A DNA stretch of 64,000 bases. It comes from Runella rosea. Its GTDB lineage: Bacteria; Bacteroidota; Bacteroidia; Cytophagales; Spirosomataceae. The translations under genes were made by a program, and so were the position numbers. The stretch is taken from positions 4,271,501 to 4,335,500 of the forward strand of contig NZ_CP030850.1 of NCBI RefSeq assembly GCF_003325355.1. Direction: 5' to 3'. The notes beneath the pieces are model-generated. The model searched no databases. It saw only the letters and a program-made list of their open reading frames with translations, and was not told the DNA's origin. Below, piece by piece: positions 8,026 to 15,977 of this stretch (position 1 is its first letter; each line of letters begins with the position of its first letter).

Positions 8026-9213
8026 ATGGCAAAAGCACAATTCGACCGTAGCAAACCCCACGTAAACGTAGGTACTATCGGTCACGTTGACCACGGTAAA
8101 ACTACTTTGACTGCTGCTATCACTAAAGTACTCGCAGAAAAAGGCTTGGCAGAAAAGCGTGATTTCTCATCAATTGATAATGCGCCGGAAGAAAAAGAAC
8201 GCGGTATTACAATCAACACGGCTCACGTAGAATACCAGACTGTTAATCGTCACTATGCTCACGTTGACTGCCCAGGTCACGCTGACTACGTAAAAAACAT
8301 GGTAACGGGTGCTGCCCAGATGGATGGTGCTATCATTGTGGTAGCTGCTACTGACGGTCCAATGCCACAAACTCGTGAGCACATCCTTCTTGCTCGTCAG
8401 GTAGGTGTACCTCAATTGGTTGTTTTCATGAACAAAGTGGACATGGTAGACGATCCTGAGTTATTGGAACTTGTTGAAATGGAAATTCGCGAACTATTGT
8501 CTTTCTATGAATTCGACGGTGATAATATCCCTGTAATTCAAGGTTCAGCTCTTGGTGGGTTGAACGGAGATCCGAAATGGGTGAAAACCATCGAAGATTT
8601 GATGGATGCAGTAGATAGCTGGATTCCAACTCCTGCTCGTGATATGGACAAGCCATTCTTGATGCCAGTTGAAGACGTATTTACGATCACTGGTCGTGGT
8701 ACAGTTGCTACTGGTCGTATCGAGCGTGGTGTAATCAATTCAGGTGATCCTGTTGAAATCCTTGGTATGGGTGCAGAAAACCTCAAATCTACCGTAACAG
8801 GGGTTGAGATGTTCCGTAAAATCCTTGACCGTGGTGAAGCTGGTGACAACGTTGGTTTGCTCCTCCGTGGTATTGAAAAATCTGATATCCGTCGTGGTAT
8901 GGTTATTTGTAAGCCAGGTTCAGTAAAACCACACGCTAAATTTAAAGCTGAGGTTTACATCCTGTCAAAGGAAGAAGGTGGTCGTCACACTCCATTCTTT
9001 AACAACTACCGTCCACAATTCTATTTCCGTACCACTGACGTAACAGGTATTATTACTTTACCTGCTGGTGTTGAAATGGTGATGCCTGGTGATAACTTGA
9101 CGATTGATGTCGTTCTTATCAACCAAATCGCTATGGAGAAAGGTCTTCGTTTCGCTATCCGCGAAGGTGGACGTACAGTAGGTGCTGGTAAAGTAACCGA
9201 AATCGTTGACTAA
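8026..9213 (+). CDS. tuf: Translation elongation factor EF-Tu
   Basis: 395 residues, full length. EF-Tu is the GTPase that delivers aminoacyl-tRNA to the ribosomal A site. The GTP-binding motifs are intact: GHVDHGKT (19-26), DCPGH (81-85) and NKVD (136-139), followed by the beta-barrel domains II ([15 protein letters not shown]) and III ([19 protein letters not shown], ending GKVTEIVD). The codon choice is visibly biased (frequent CGT, GGT, GAA), as expected for a highly expressed gene. It is the last gene of the tRNA-Tyr/Gly/Thr-tuf unit. The adjacency tRNA-Thr then tuf is the normal bacterial arrangement. Confidence 0.99.
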   Translation: MAKAQFDRSKPHVNVGTIGHVDHGKTTLTAAITKVLAEKGLAEKRDFSSIDNAPEEKERGITINTAHVEYQTVNRHYAHVDCPGHADYVKNMVTGAAQMDGAIIVVAATDGPMPQTREHILLARQVGVPQLVVFMNKVDMVDDPELLELVEMEIRELLSFYEFDGDNIPVIQGSALGGLNGDPKWVKTIEDLMDAVDSWIPTPARDMDKPFLMPVEDVFTITGRGTVATGRIERGVINSGDPVEILGMGAENLKSTVTGVEMFRKILDRGEAGDNVGLLLRGIEKSDIRRGMVICKPGSVKPHAKFKAEVYILSKEEGGRHTPFFNNYRPQFYFRTTDVTGIITLPAGVEMVMPGDNLTIDVVLINQIAMEKGLRFAIREGGRTVGAGKVTEIVD

Positions 9214-9234
9214 TTAGTATCTTTTAAGATATAC

Positions 9235-9264
9235 AAAAAGGGCACTCAATTGAGTGCCCTTTTT
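9235..9264 (+). terminator. Terminator after tuf (20-bp palindrome flanked by A5/T5)
   Basis: GGGCACTCAATTGAGTGCCC is a perfect 20-bp palindrome, preceded by five A's and followed by T's on the plus strand. It closes the tRNA-tuf transcript and separates it from the sensor kinase gene. Confidence 0.9.
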
Positions 9265-9311
9265 TATTTACGATTAACTCGCTAATTTGGCGTCCTCTTT
9301 TGCATAAAGAA

Positions 9312-11192
9312 ATGCCTGGATTAAAGTTTTACAGTTGTATTGCAGGGATTTTGATTTTCTGTTTGCTGGGCCCGCTTGCAAAAGCTCAGTTGCCAGTAAC
9401 AATCCTTAATGAAAAATCCATAGAAGTAAATTTATGGGGCAAAAAAGGTATTGAATATTTTGAAGATACTACCCGCCATCTAACAATTGAGGAGTTACTT
9501 AGAGATTCTTCACTTTCCTTTAAAAGTACACAAAGCCATTTGCCAGATTTTGGATTTATTGAAGAAGCGTATCATTGGGTTCGTTTTCGGGTGCGAAAGC
9601 AAACCGATAAGCCCATTAATTGGGTTTTGAGGAATGACTACCCCATGATTGATGAGCTGAATGTCTTTTTAATTAATGAGGCTTCTGGAGAAATTATAAA
9701 AAAAACAGTTAGAGATGCCTTCCCTACTTACCAACGTGAGATAAGCGTTCATCAATGTGCCATTCCGATTGATATTCTTCCTAATCAAAACTATACCATC
9801 TACGTACAACTGGTTGGGACAGATGCAAAGCTGATAAAACTCAAACTTTCAGAAACCCACTATTTCTACAGTAGTTACTTAGATGAGATTTGGTTTTGGA
9901 GTGCACACTTGGGGTTTGCTCTTTGTATGATTATAGTTCAGGTGGTGTTTTTACTGGTTACTAAAGAACGAAACTTTTTGTTGTATGTGCTCTTTCTGCT
10001 AGGGTACTTATCCATTGCGGTAATAGGTGGTTATGGTATTATTGACAGTATTGTATGGCCCGAGAATATCTGGCTTAAAAGGTTTGGAATTGTATTTGCG
10101 GTAGTACTGAGCAATGTATTGGGCGTTTTATTTTATACTCATGCGCTTCGTCTTAAAAAGACGTCTCCCCTGCTTTACAAATTTTTACTGGCAGACATGG
10201 TTCTGTCTGTTGTATTGAGCAGCTGGATATTTATTATTCCTTTTGGTATCAGCGTAAATGTGTACTCAAGCGCCCTTATTTTTGTGTTTTTTAGTTTAGT
10301 ATCTGTTTCTTGCGTGGTTAGTTATAGGCGGGGCAATGTCTCTGCTTTGTATTATTTATTTGGAACGATTGCTTATTTTATCGGTATTTTAATTCAAATA
10401 ATCTGGACACTTGGTTACCTGTATCCCTCGCTGATTGTGGTCAATTCGATGCATATTGGAAGTATGCTTGAAATGATTTTTTTCACTTGGGCGCTGGCGC
10501 GGGATTATCGCCGAACAAGAGAAGAAAGAGAGGATACGCAAAGGGAACTGATTACCGCTTTACAATCACAAAATAAAGAGATATCTGAGGCACTACTACG
10601 CGGGCAAACACTTGAACGTAAGCGTGTTGCGGCTGATTTGCACGATTCGCTAGGCGGCACGTTATCCGCTATGCGTTGGACACTGACATCTTTTAACACG
10701 AAACATCTGTCTGCTCAGGAGAAACAAGTGTATGATAGCCTGGTTGAAATGACCAATGATGCCCACCAACGGGTTCGTTTTTTGAGCCATAACTTGCTGC
10801 CAGAAGATTTAGATGAAGATGGATTGCAGGTTAGTATTGAAAAGCTGATTGAAAAACTCAATCGGAGCAACAAAACTAAATTTGAACTAAGTATACATTT
10901 AGATAAGAGGCTAGATAAAAAAAAGGAATTTGAACTCTACAATATTTTCCTTGAACTGATTAATAATGTATTGAAGCATGCTAATGCCACAGAAGCCTAT
11001 ATCTCATTAGAAAACCTCGATGGGTATGTTCATCTGGAAGTTTTTGACAATGGAAAAGGAATCAATGGTGAAAGTAAGCGAGGGAAGGGTTTGTATAATA
11101 TTCAGGATAGAATTGCTTCATTGGGAGGGACATGGCAGATTGAATCTACCACGAAAGGCACAAGTGTATTGGCTCATGTACCTTTGACTTAA
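9312..11192 (+). CDS. Sensor histidine kinase with 7TMR-DISM input module
   Basis: 626 residues from the ATG at 9312 (a TTG 12 nt upstream is less likely). A signal peptide (CIAGILIFCLLGPLAKAQ region) precedes a periplasmic domain of the 7TMR-DISMED2 type (HWVRFRVRKQTDKPINWVLRN, ending near residue 185), then seven membrane helices (about 195-395), then a coiled linker. The cytosolic kinase is of the HisKA_3/NarX-LytS type: the phosphoacceptor His444 lies in AADLHDSLGGTLSAMRW, followed by an HATPase domain with ELINNVLKHANA (N box), DNGKGI and KGLYNIQDRI (G boxes). No response regulator gene is adjacent, so its partner is unknown. DISM modules are thought to bind carbohydrates or other small ligands. 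Confidence 0.88.
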   Translation: MPGLKFYSCIAGILIFCLLGPLAKAQLPVTILNEKSIEVNLWGKKGIEYFEDTTRHLTIEELLRDSSLSFKSTQSHLPDFGFIEEAYHWVRFRVRKQTDKPINWVLRNDYPMIDELNVFLINEASGEIIKKTVRDAFPTYQREISVHQCAIPIDILPNQNYTIYVQLVGTDAKLIKLKLSETHYFYSSYLDEIWFWSAHLGFALCMIIVQVVFLLVTKERNFLLYVLFLLGYLSIAVIGGYGIIDSIVWPENIWLKRFGIVFAVVLSNVLGVLFYTHALRLKKTSPLLYKFLLADMVLSVVLSSWIFIIPFGISVNVYSSALIFVFFSLVSVSCVVSYRRGNVSALYYLFGTIAYFIGILIQIIWTLGYLYPSLIVVNSMHIGSMLEMIFFTWALARDYRRTREEREDTQRELITALQSQNKEISEALLRGQTLERKRVAADLHDSLGGTLSAMRWTLTSFNTKHLSAQEKQVYDSLVEMTNDAHQRVRFLSHNLLPEDLDEDGLQVSIEKLIEKLNRSNKTKFELSIHLDKRLDKKKEFELYNIFLELINNVLKHANATEAYISLENLDGYVHLEVFDNGKGINGESKRGKGLYNIQDRIASLGGTWQIESTTKGTSVLAHVPLT

Positions 11193-11200
11193 AATTTTTA

Positions 11201-11208
11201 TACTTTTG
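11201..11208 (+). promoter_or_regulatory. -7 promoter element upstream of the MFS transporter
   Basis: TACTTTTG matches TAnnTTTG, 23 nt before the ATG. The nearest TTTG (11183-11186) is 14 nt upstream, closer than the usual 19-21 nt, so the -33 box is uncertain. Confidence 0.45.
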
Positions 11209-11231
11209 TGCGCTCTTATTAAACTGTGCCC

Positions 11232-12440
11232 ATGGCCGAAAAACGTAACTCTGCACTCATTTTTATCTTCATTACTTTATTAATTGACATAACTGGTATC
11301 GGAATCATTGTACCTGTTATACCAAGACTTATACAGGAACTGACAAGTGAAGGCCTTTCAGACGCGGCACTCTATGGAGGTTGGCTGATGTTTGTCTACT
11401 CAGTTGCCCAATTCATCTTTTCGCCGATTTTGGGTGGTTTGAGCGACCAATACGGTCGCAGGCCTATATTACTGGGGTCTTTATTTGGTTTTGGATTAGA
11501 TTATATTTTCAGCGCTTTTGCTTCAAGCATAGGTTGGTTATTTTTGGCCCGAGTCATAGCGGGTATATTTGGGGCAAGCTTTTCAACCGCTGGAGCCTAT
11601 ATTGCTGATGTTAGCCCCCCTGAAAAACGAGCACAGAATTTTGGGTTGATTGGCGCTGCTTTTGGGTTAGGATTCATTCTTGGTCCAATGATTGGAGGGT
11701 TGTTGGGGCAATATGGGCCGCGCGTGCCTTTTTTCGTATCGGCAGGGTTAAGTTTATTGAATTGTATTTACGGCTATTTTGTGTTGCCCGAATCGCTTGA
11801 GGTAAAAAATCGCCGCCCATTTGATTGGAAACGTGCCAACCCCGTAGGTGCATTGCGGCATTTACAAAAATATCCGGTTATTTTCGGCCTGGTTATTCCA
11901 TTGGTTTTGACATATATTGCTGGGTATGCTACTCAAAGCACCTGGACCTATTTTACCATGGAAAAATTTGGTTGGGATGAGAAATGGGTTGGCTACTCAT
12001 TGGCTTTTGTGGGTTTGATGGCCGCTATTGTACAGGGCGGTTTAACACGAACTGTTATTCCAAGGTTAGGAAATACAAAATCTATCTATTGGGGGCTTTC
12101 CCTCTATGCCTTAAGTTTCCTGTTGTATGCTTTTGCCGATAAAGGTTGGATGATGTTTGCCATTACCATCTTGTCGGCACTAGGAGGAATTGCTACGCCT
12201 GCCCTACAGGCGATTATGTCCAATGAAGTACCTCCCAATGAACAGGGTGAGCTTCGAGGTGCCCTTACGGGCTTGATGAGTTTAACGGCGATTTTTGGGC
12301 CAATCATGATGACTTCTCTCTTTGCGTATTTTACGTCTCCTTCTGCTCCTTTTCAGTTTGCAGGTGCTCCTTTTATGATGGGAGCGGTACTGACCGTTTT
12401 TAGTTTGGTTTTAGTAAAGAAATTATTAACAAAAAATTGA
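11232..12440 (+). CDS. MFS transporter, TCR/Tet-like family
   Basis: 402 residues with 12 predicted membrane helices; the ATG at 11232 is preferred to the in-frame GTG 6 nt upstream. The start [20 protein letters not shown] and the loop 2-3 motif A ([11 protein letters not shown], residues 69-78) are characteristic of the drug:H+ antiporter group that includes TetA; the segment [17 protein letters not shown] (motif C region and after) fits this group too. Family members export tetracycline or other drugs, but many environmental relatives have unknown substrates, so resistance should not be assumed. It follows the sensor kinase by 39 nt and may be cotranscribed, though a -7 box lies in the gap. 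Confidence 0.85.
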   Translation: MAEKRNSALIFIFITLLIDITGIGIIVPVIPRLIQELTSEGLSDAALYGGWLMFVYSVAQFIFSPILGGLSDQYGRRPILLGSLFGFGLDYIFSAFASSIGWLFLARVIAGIFGASFSTAGAYIADVSPPEKRAQNFGLIGAAFGLGFILGPMIGGLLGQYGPRVPFFVSAGLSLLNCIYGYFVLPESLEVKNRRPFDWKRANPVGALRHLQKYPVIFGLVIPLVLTYIAGYATQSTWTYFTMEKFGWDEKWVGYSLAFVGLMAAIVQGGLTRTVIPRLGNTKSIYWGLSLYALSFLLYAFADKGWMMFAITILSALGGIATPALQAIMSNEVPPNEQGELRGALTGLMSLTAIFGPIMMTSLFAYFTSPSAPFQFAGAPFMMGAVLTVFSLVLVKKLLTKN

Positions 12441-12455
12441 AAATCTTCTGAAAGT

Positions 12456-12487
12456 CTTGCAGTTGAAAAAATAAATCTCTACTTTTG
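12456..12487 (+). promoter_or_regulatory. Promoter of tRNA-Trp-secE-nusG-ribosomal protein operon
   Basis: CTTG (12456-12459) and TACTTTTG (12480-12487) are 20 nt apart, close to the Bacteroidota consensus TTTG/TAnnTTTG. The tRNA-Trp gene begins 27 nt after the -7 box. Confidence 0.65.
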
Positions 12488-12514
12488 CAGTCCGATTTGA
12501 AAAGACATCTTTAC

Positions 12515-12585
12515 ACGGGCATAGTTTAAAGGTAGAACTACGGTCTCCAAAACCGTCGGTCTGGGTTCGAGTCCTGGTGCCCGTG
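12515..12585 (+). tRNA. tRNA-Trp (CCA)
   Basis: 71 nt, acceptor stem ACGGGCA/TGCCCGT, anticodon arm ACGGT-CTCCAAA-ACCGT with anticodon CCA, T-loop TTCGAGT, discriminator G. It directly precedes secE, the usual order in Bacteroidota. Confidence 0.95.
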
Positions 12586-12601
12586 CTATTTTTTGCGCAA
12601 A

Positions 12602-12793
12602 ATGAACTCATTTATAGAATTCGTAACCGCCTCCTGGGACGAGGTAAGACATAATGTCACATGGCCCAAACTTACAGATTTACAGTCTAGCACTACTTTG
12701 GTATTGTTGGGGTCGTTGATCTTCGCTGCCGTGGTAGGTCTTATGGACTTCATCTTCGAAAATGCCCTCTCTTTTATTTATCAGTCATTTTAA
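12602..12793 (+). CDS. secE: Preprotein translocase subunit SecE
   Basis: 63 residues from the ATG at 12602, 16 nt after the tRNA; an in-frame TTG 9 nt upstream is less likely. It is the short single-helix form of SecE: an amphipathic cytosolic helix (FIEFVTASWDEVRHNVTWPK, with the conserved Glu/Val-Trp-Pro pattern) followed by one membrane helix (TLVLLGSLIFAAVVGLMDFI). SecE clamps SecY in the inner-membrane protein-conducting channel. Its place between tRNA-Trp and nusG is the conserved order. Confidence 0.97.
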   Translation: MNSFIEFVTASWDEVRHNVTWPKLTDLQSSTTLVLLGSLIFAAVVGLMDFIFENALSFIYQSF

Positions 12794-12829
12794 GGGTATT
12801 TGTCCCTGTCACCCAAACATTGAGCAGGT

Positions 12830-13384
12830 ATGAGCAATCTGAATTGGTATGTTATCCGGGCAGTGTCTGGTCAGGAGAAAAAGATCAAAACTTATCTCGA
12901 AAACGAAATTACCAGACAAGGTATTCAAGAGTCAATTCCTGAAATCCTGATTCCAACCGAGAAAATTGTTGAAATGCGTAACGGTAAAAAACGGATACGT
13001 GAAAAGAATTTTTTTCCAGGTTATATCATCATTTCTGCTGATTTGTCGAAGGGAGATGCCTATCACTTGATTACTACTATGCCAGGTGTTTTAGGTTTTC
13101 TGGGTAATACTACGGGGAATTCTAAAGTACCAGTGCCGTTGCGGCAAGCCGAGATTAATCGGATTCTGGGTAAAGTAGAAGACGCAGTAGAAGAAGTAGA
13201 AGCACCGAAAGTAAGTTTCATGAAAGGCGAAAGCGTAAAAATTATTGATGGGCCTTTCAGCGGATTTATCGGTACGGTTGAAGAAATTTTTGACGACAAG
13301 AAGAAGCTAAATGTCGTTGTAAAAATATTCGGGCGTAGTACGCCCGTGGAGCTGAGTTACGCACAAGTCGAAAAAGAAAGCTGA
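12830..13384 (+). CDS. nusG: Transcription termination/antitermination protein NusG
   Basis: 184 residues. The N-terminal NGN domain starts with NWYVIRAVSGQEKKIKTYLE and carries FFPGYIIISADL; the C-terminal KOW domain (about residues 128-180) includes FMKGESVKIIDGPFSGFIGT. NusG binds the RNA polymerase clamp, raises processivity and links polymerase to Rho or to ribosomal protein S10. It is 36 nt after secE and 100 nt before rplK, with a structured leader in that second gap. Confidence 0.98.
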   Translation: MSNLNWYVIRAVSGQEKKIKTYLENEITRQGIQESIPEILIPTEKIVEMRNGKKRIREKNFFPGYIIISADLSKGDAYHLITTMPGVLGFLGNTTGNSKVPVPLRQAEINRILGKVEDAVEEVEAPKVSFMKGESVKIIDGPFSGFIGTVEEIFDDKKKLNVVVKIFGRSTPVELSYAQVEKES

Positions 13385-13399
13385 TTTATCAGAATGTTG

Positions 13400-13457
13400 C
13401 CGGGAGTACGAGACGAAAAGCTTCCACTTTCGTCTGTCAGCCGTACGCTTGAACCGG
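13400..13457 (+). promoter_or_regulatory. Structured leader before rplK-rplA, candidate ribosomal-protein autoregulatory site
   Basis: Nested pairings can be drawn: CCGG (13400) with CCGG (13454), GTACG (13406) with CGTAC (13442), and an inner 8-bp perfect stem AGACGAAA/TTTCGTCT closing a 9-nt loop (AGCTTCCAC). The structure ends 27 nt before the rplK start. In other bacteria L1 represses its own L11-L1 mRNA through a site in this position that mimics its rRNA target. That this is the L1 site here is an inference from position and structure. Confidence 0.5.
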
Positions 13458-13484
13458 TAACGCCAACTTAAACGTTTAATAACG

Positions 13485-13928
13485 ATGGCGAAAGAAGTAG
13501 CAGGTTACGTCAAACTGCAAGTGAAAGGTGGCCAGGCCAATCCTTCTCCCCCAATCGGACCTGCATTAGGTTCGAAAGGTTTGAACATCATGGAGTTCTG
13601 CAAGCAATTTAACGGTCGTACGCAGGACAAAATGGGAATGGTATTGCCCGTAGTAATTACATACTACAAAGACAAATCATTTGAATTTGTTATCAAAACT
13701 CCACCGGCTCCCATTATGCTTATGGAGGCTGCAAAAGTGAAACTCGGTTCGGCTGAGCCAAACCGTAAAAAAGTAGGATCGGTAAGTTGGGATCAAGTGA
13801 AAGTGATCGCTGAAACCAAAATGCCTGATTTGAACTGCTTCACAATTGAGTCTGCAATGAAAATGATTGCGGGAACGGCGCGTAGTATGGGTATTACAGT
13901 ATCAGGGCAAGCTCCTTGGGATAACTAA
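13485..13928 (+). CDS. rplK: 50S ribosomal protein L11
   Basis: 147 residues, full length. The N-terminal domain carries the proline-rich segment [20 protein letters not shown] (residues ~15-34) that contacts thiostrepton-type antibiotics, and the C-terminal RNA-binding domain includes [14 protein letters not shown] and ends [13 protein letters not shown]11 forms the GTPase-associated centre with 23S rRNA helices 43/44. It is followed by rplA after 30 nt, the standard rplK-rplA pair. Confidence 0.99.
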   Translation: MAKEVAGYVKLQVKGGQANPSPPIGPALGSKGLNIMEFCKQFNGRTQDKMGMVLPVVITYYKDKSFEFVIKTPPAPIMLMEAAKVKLGSAEPNRKKVGSVSWDQVKVIAETKMPDLNCFTIESAMKMIAGTARSMGITVSGQAPWDN

Positions 13929-13958
13929 TCACAAGCGGACGTAAAGACATTTTGAACA

Positions 13959-14657
13959 ATGGCAAAATTGACTAAAAAAAGAAAAGATGCTTTAGCGAAA
14001 TATGACTCCAGCCAGGAGTATTCGTTCGAAAAAGCAGCAGAAATTCTGAAAGACATCTCATATACTAAGTTTGATGCTTCAGTAGATATTGATGTTCGCT
14101 TGGGTGTTGACCCCCGCAAAGCAGACCAGATGGTTCGCGGTGTGGTGGCCTTACCGCACGGTACAGGTCGTGAAGTACGCGTTTTGGTACTTTGCTCTCC
14201 TGATAAAGAAGCCGAAGCCAAAGAGGCAGGTGCTGATTATGTAGGTTTGGATGAATACGTAAAAAAAATCGAACAAGGCTGGACAGACGTGGATGTGATT
14301 ATCACCATGCCTACTGTAATGGCTAAAATCGGTAAATTAGGTAAAATCTTAGGACCTCGCGGTTTGATGCCAAACCCTAAATCAGGAACTGTTACCCTTG
14401 AAGTCGGTAAGGCTGTAAAAGAGGTAAAAGCGGGTAAAATTGACTTCAAGGTTGATAAGTTTGGTATTATTCATACCAGCATTGGCCGTGTGTCTTTTGG
14501 TTCTGATAAAATTGCCCAAAACGCCCAAGAATTGATTGCTACTTTGATGAAGCTCAAACCATCTTCGGCTAAAGGTACCTATGTAAAAACCGTACACCTA
14601 TCGAGTACAATGAGTCCGGGTGTAGTGATTGATAAAAGCACGATTGCAGGAATATAA
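13959..14657 (+). CDS. rplA: 50S ribosomal protein L1
   Basis: 232 residues, full length. It has the L1 signature around [20 protein letters not shown] followed by [10 protein letters not shown], and the two-domain alpha/beta architecture. L1 forms the mobile stalk that helps release deacylated tRNA from the E site, and in many bacteria it represses translation of its own operon. The gene is followed by rplJ after 2 nt, so coupling of translation is likely. Confidence 0.99.
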   Translation: MAKLTKKRKDALAKYDSSQEYSFEKAAEILKDISYTKFDASVDIDVRLGVDPRKADQMVRGVVALPHGTGREVRVLVLCSPDKEAEAKEAGADYVGLDEYVKKIEQGWTDVDVIITMPTVMAKIGKLGKILGPRGLMPNPKSGTVTLEVGKAVKEVKAGKIDFKVDKFGIIHTSIGRVSFGSDKIAQNAQELIATLMKLKPSSAKGTYVKTVHLSSTMSPGVVIDKSTIAGI

Positions 14658-14659
14658 TT

Positions 14660-15193
14660 ATGACACGCGAAGAAAAAGCCGTTATCATAGACGAACTCAG
14701 CGAGAAGTTCAAGGCGATACCTTATTTCTATATTGTTGATGCTACTGGCATGACAGTGGGAGAAACAAACAATCTGCGCCGTAAGTGTTTTACACAAGGC
14801 GTGGAGTATCGTGTCTTTAAAAATACGCTGATTGCAAAAGCATTGGAAACTTTAGATACTGATTATACGCCTTTTAACGATACCGTTTTGAAGGGTTTTT
14901 CAGGAATCATGTTCCATCCGGAGTCAGGTAAAGCTGCTGCGAAATTGATCAAAGAATTCCGTAAAGAATCAGGCAATGATAAATTGAAGCTTAAAGGTGC
15001 TTCGGTTGAATATAGCCTTTTCATCGGTGCTGATCAACTTGACACGCTCTTGACCCTGAAGTCAAAACAGGAATTAATCGGGGAAATTATTGGTCTATTG
15101 CAATCACCTGCAAAAAATGTCGTATCGGCATTGCAAAGCAGCGGAGGCAAATTGGCTGGTATCCTCAAAACTTTGTCAGAACGCGAAGGATAA
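14660..15193 (+). CDS. rplJ: 50S ribosomal protein L10
   Basis: 177 residues. The start MTREEKAVIIDELSEKF and the RNA-binding segment VGETNNLRRKCFTQGVEYRV, then NTLIAKAL, are typical of L10. L10 anchors L7/L12 dimers to the 50S stalk base. Because it begins only 2 nt after rplA, the long L10 leader that in E. coli binds the L10-L12 complex is absent from the usual place; the 113-nt gap instead lies between rplJ and rplL. Confidence 0.98.
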   Translation: MTREEKAVIIDELSEKFKAIPYFYIVDATGMTVGETNNLRRKCFTQGVEYRVFKNTLIAKALETLDTDYTPFNDTVLKGFSGIMFHPESGKAAAKLIKEFRKESGNDKLKLKGASVEYSLFIGADQLDTLLTLKSKQELIGEIIGLLQSPAKNVVSALQSSGGKLAGILKTLSEREG

Positions 15194-15306
15194 TCCATCG
15201 TCTTTGACCAAGACGTTGCTTTTGGAACGTATTTTTTACGACTGACAACAGCAGCAAATATTAATCAATCAAAACATAAACAGAAACAATTTTAACTTTC
15301 AATAAA

Positions 15307-15687
15307 ATGGCAGATTTGAAAGCATTCGCTGAGCAACTTGTTAATCTTACTGTAAAAGAAGTAAACGAACTTGCAGCAATCTTGAAAGATGAGTATGGTA
15401 TCGAACCCGCAGCCGCAGCTCCTGTAATGGTAGCCGCCGCAGGTGGTGGTGATGCAGCTCCTGTAGTAGAAGAAAAAACTTCTTTTGATGTAATCTTGAA
15501 AGCAGCTGGAGCCGCTAAACTTCAAGTTGTGAAACTTGTTAAAGATTTGACAGGCCTTGGCTTGAAAGAAGCGAAAGAACTCGTTGACGGAGCTCCGAAA
15601 CCTTTGAAAGAAGGTGTTTCTAAAGACGAAGCAGAAGCTTTGAAAAAACAATTGGAAGAAGCTGGTGCTGAAGTAGAAGTTAAGTAA
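15307..15687 (+). CDS. rplL: 50S ribosomal protein L7/L12
   Basis: 126 residues. An N-terminal dimerisation helix ([20 protein letters not shown]) is followed by an Ala/Pro/Gly-rich hinge and the C-terminal factor-binding domain [20 protein letters not shown] through [20 protein letters not shown]. This is the multi-copy stalk protein that recruits EF-Tu, EF-G and IF2. The 113-nt spacer upstream of it shows no strong hairpin. Confidence 0.99.
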   Translation: MADLKAFAEQLVNLTVKEVNELAAILKDEYGIEPAAAAPVMVAAAGGGDAAPVVEEKTSFDVILKAAGAAKLQVVKLVKDLTGLGLKEAKELVDGAPKPLKEGVSKDEAEALKKQLEEAGAEVEVK

Positions 15688-15723
15688 TTTCTATTTTCTA
15701 CATCCAAATTCCTTAGGGATAGG

Positions 15724-15746
15724 CCTGACCTTGCGTCAGGTCTTTT
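15724..15746 (+). terminator. Hairpin with T-run between rplL and rpoB, probable partial terminator (attenuator)
   Basis: A 6-bp stem CCTGAC/GTCAGG with a 5-nt loop is followed by TCTTTT. A mid-operon attenuator that reduces rpoBC relative to ribosomal proteins is the classic arrangement (known in E. coli). The rest of the 290-nt rplL-rpoB spacer (15688-15977) shows no clear gene. Confidence 0.6.
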
Positions 15747-15977
15747 CCTGTTTTAAGCCCCTTACCCCAAAGGGGACTCCTTTAAAACTCTCCGTTGGGG
15801 ATGAGAGTTGAGTTTCATCTGAAACACTTCGCCACTCGTAGGAGCGATGCAGAGGGATGAAAACTTTTTGAAAACTACGAGGCGTGCTAAGTTTTTTGTA
15901 AACTAATCATTGATTTCCAGCGTTATACATTGTCACACTGACGTTGGGCTCTATCCACCAAAAAAACTTATAAAGCC

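Noticed and set aside
11232-12440. The TetA-like transporter as an acquired tetracycline-resistance gene
   Set aside because: There is no tetR neighbour, operator, mobile element or unusual composition; family membership alone does not show resistance.
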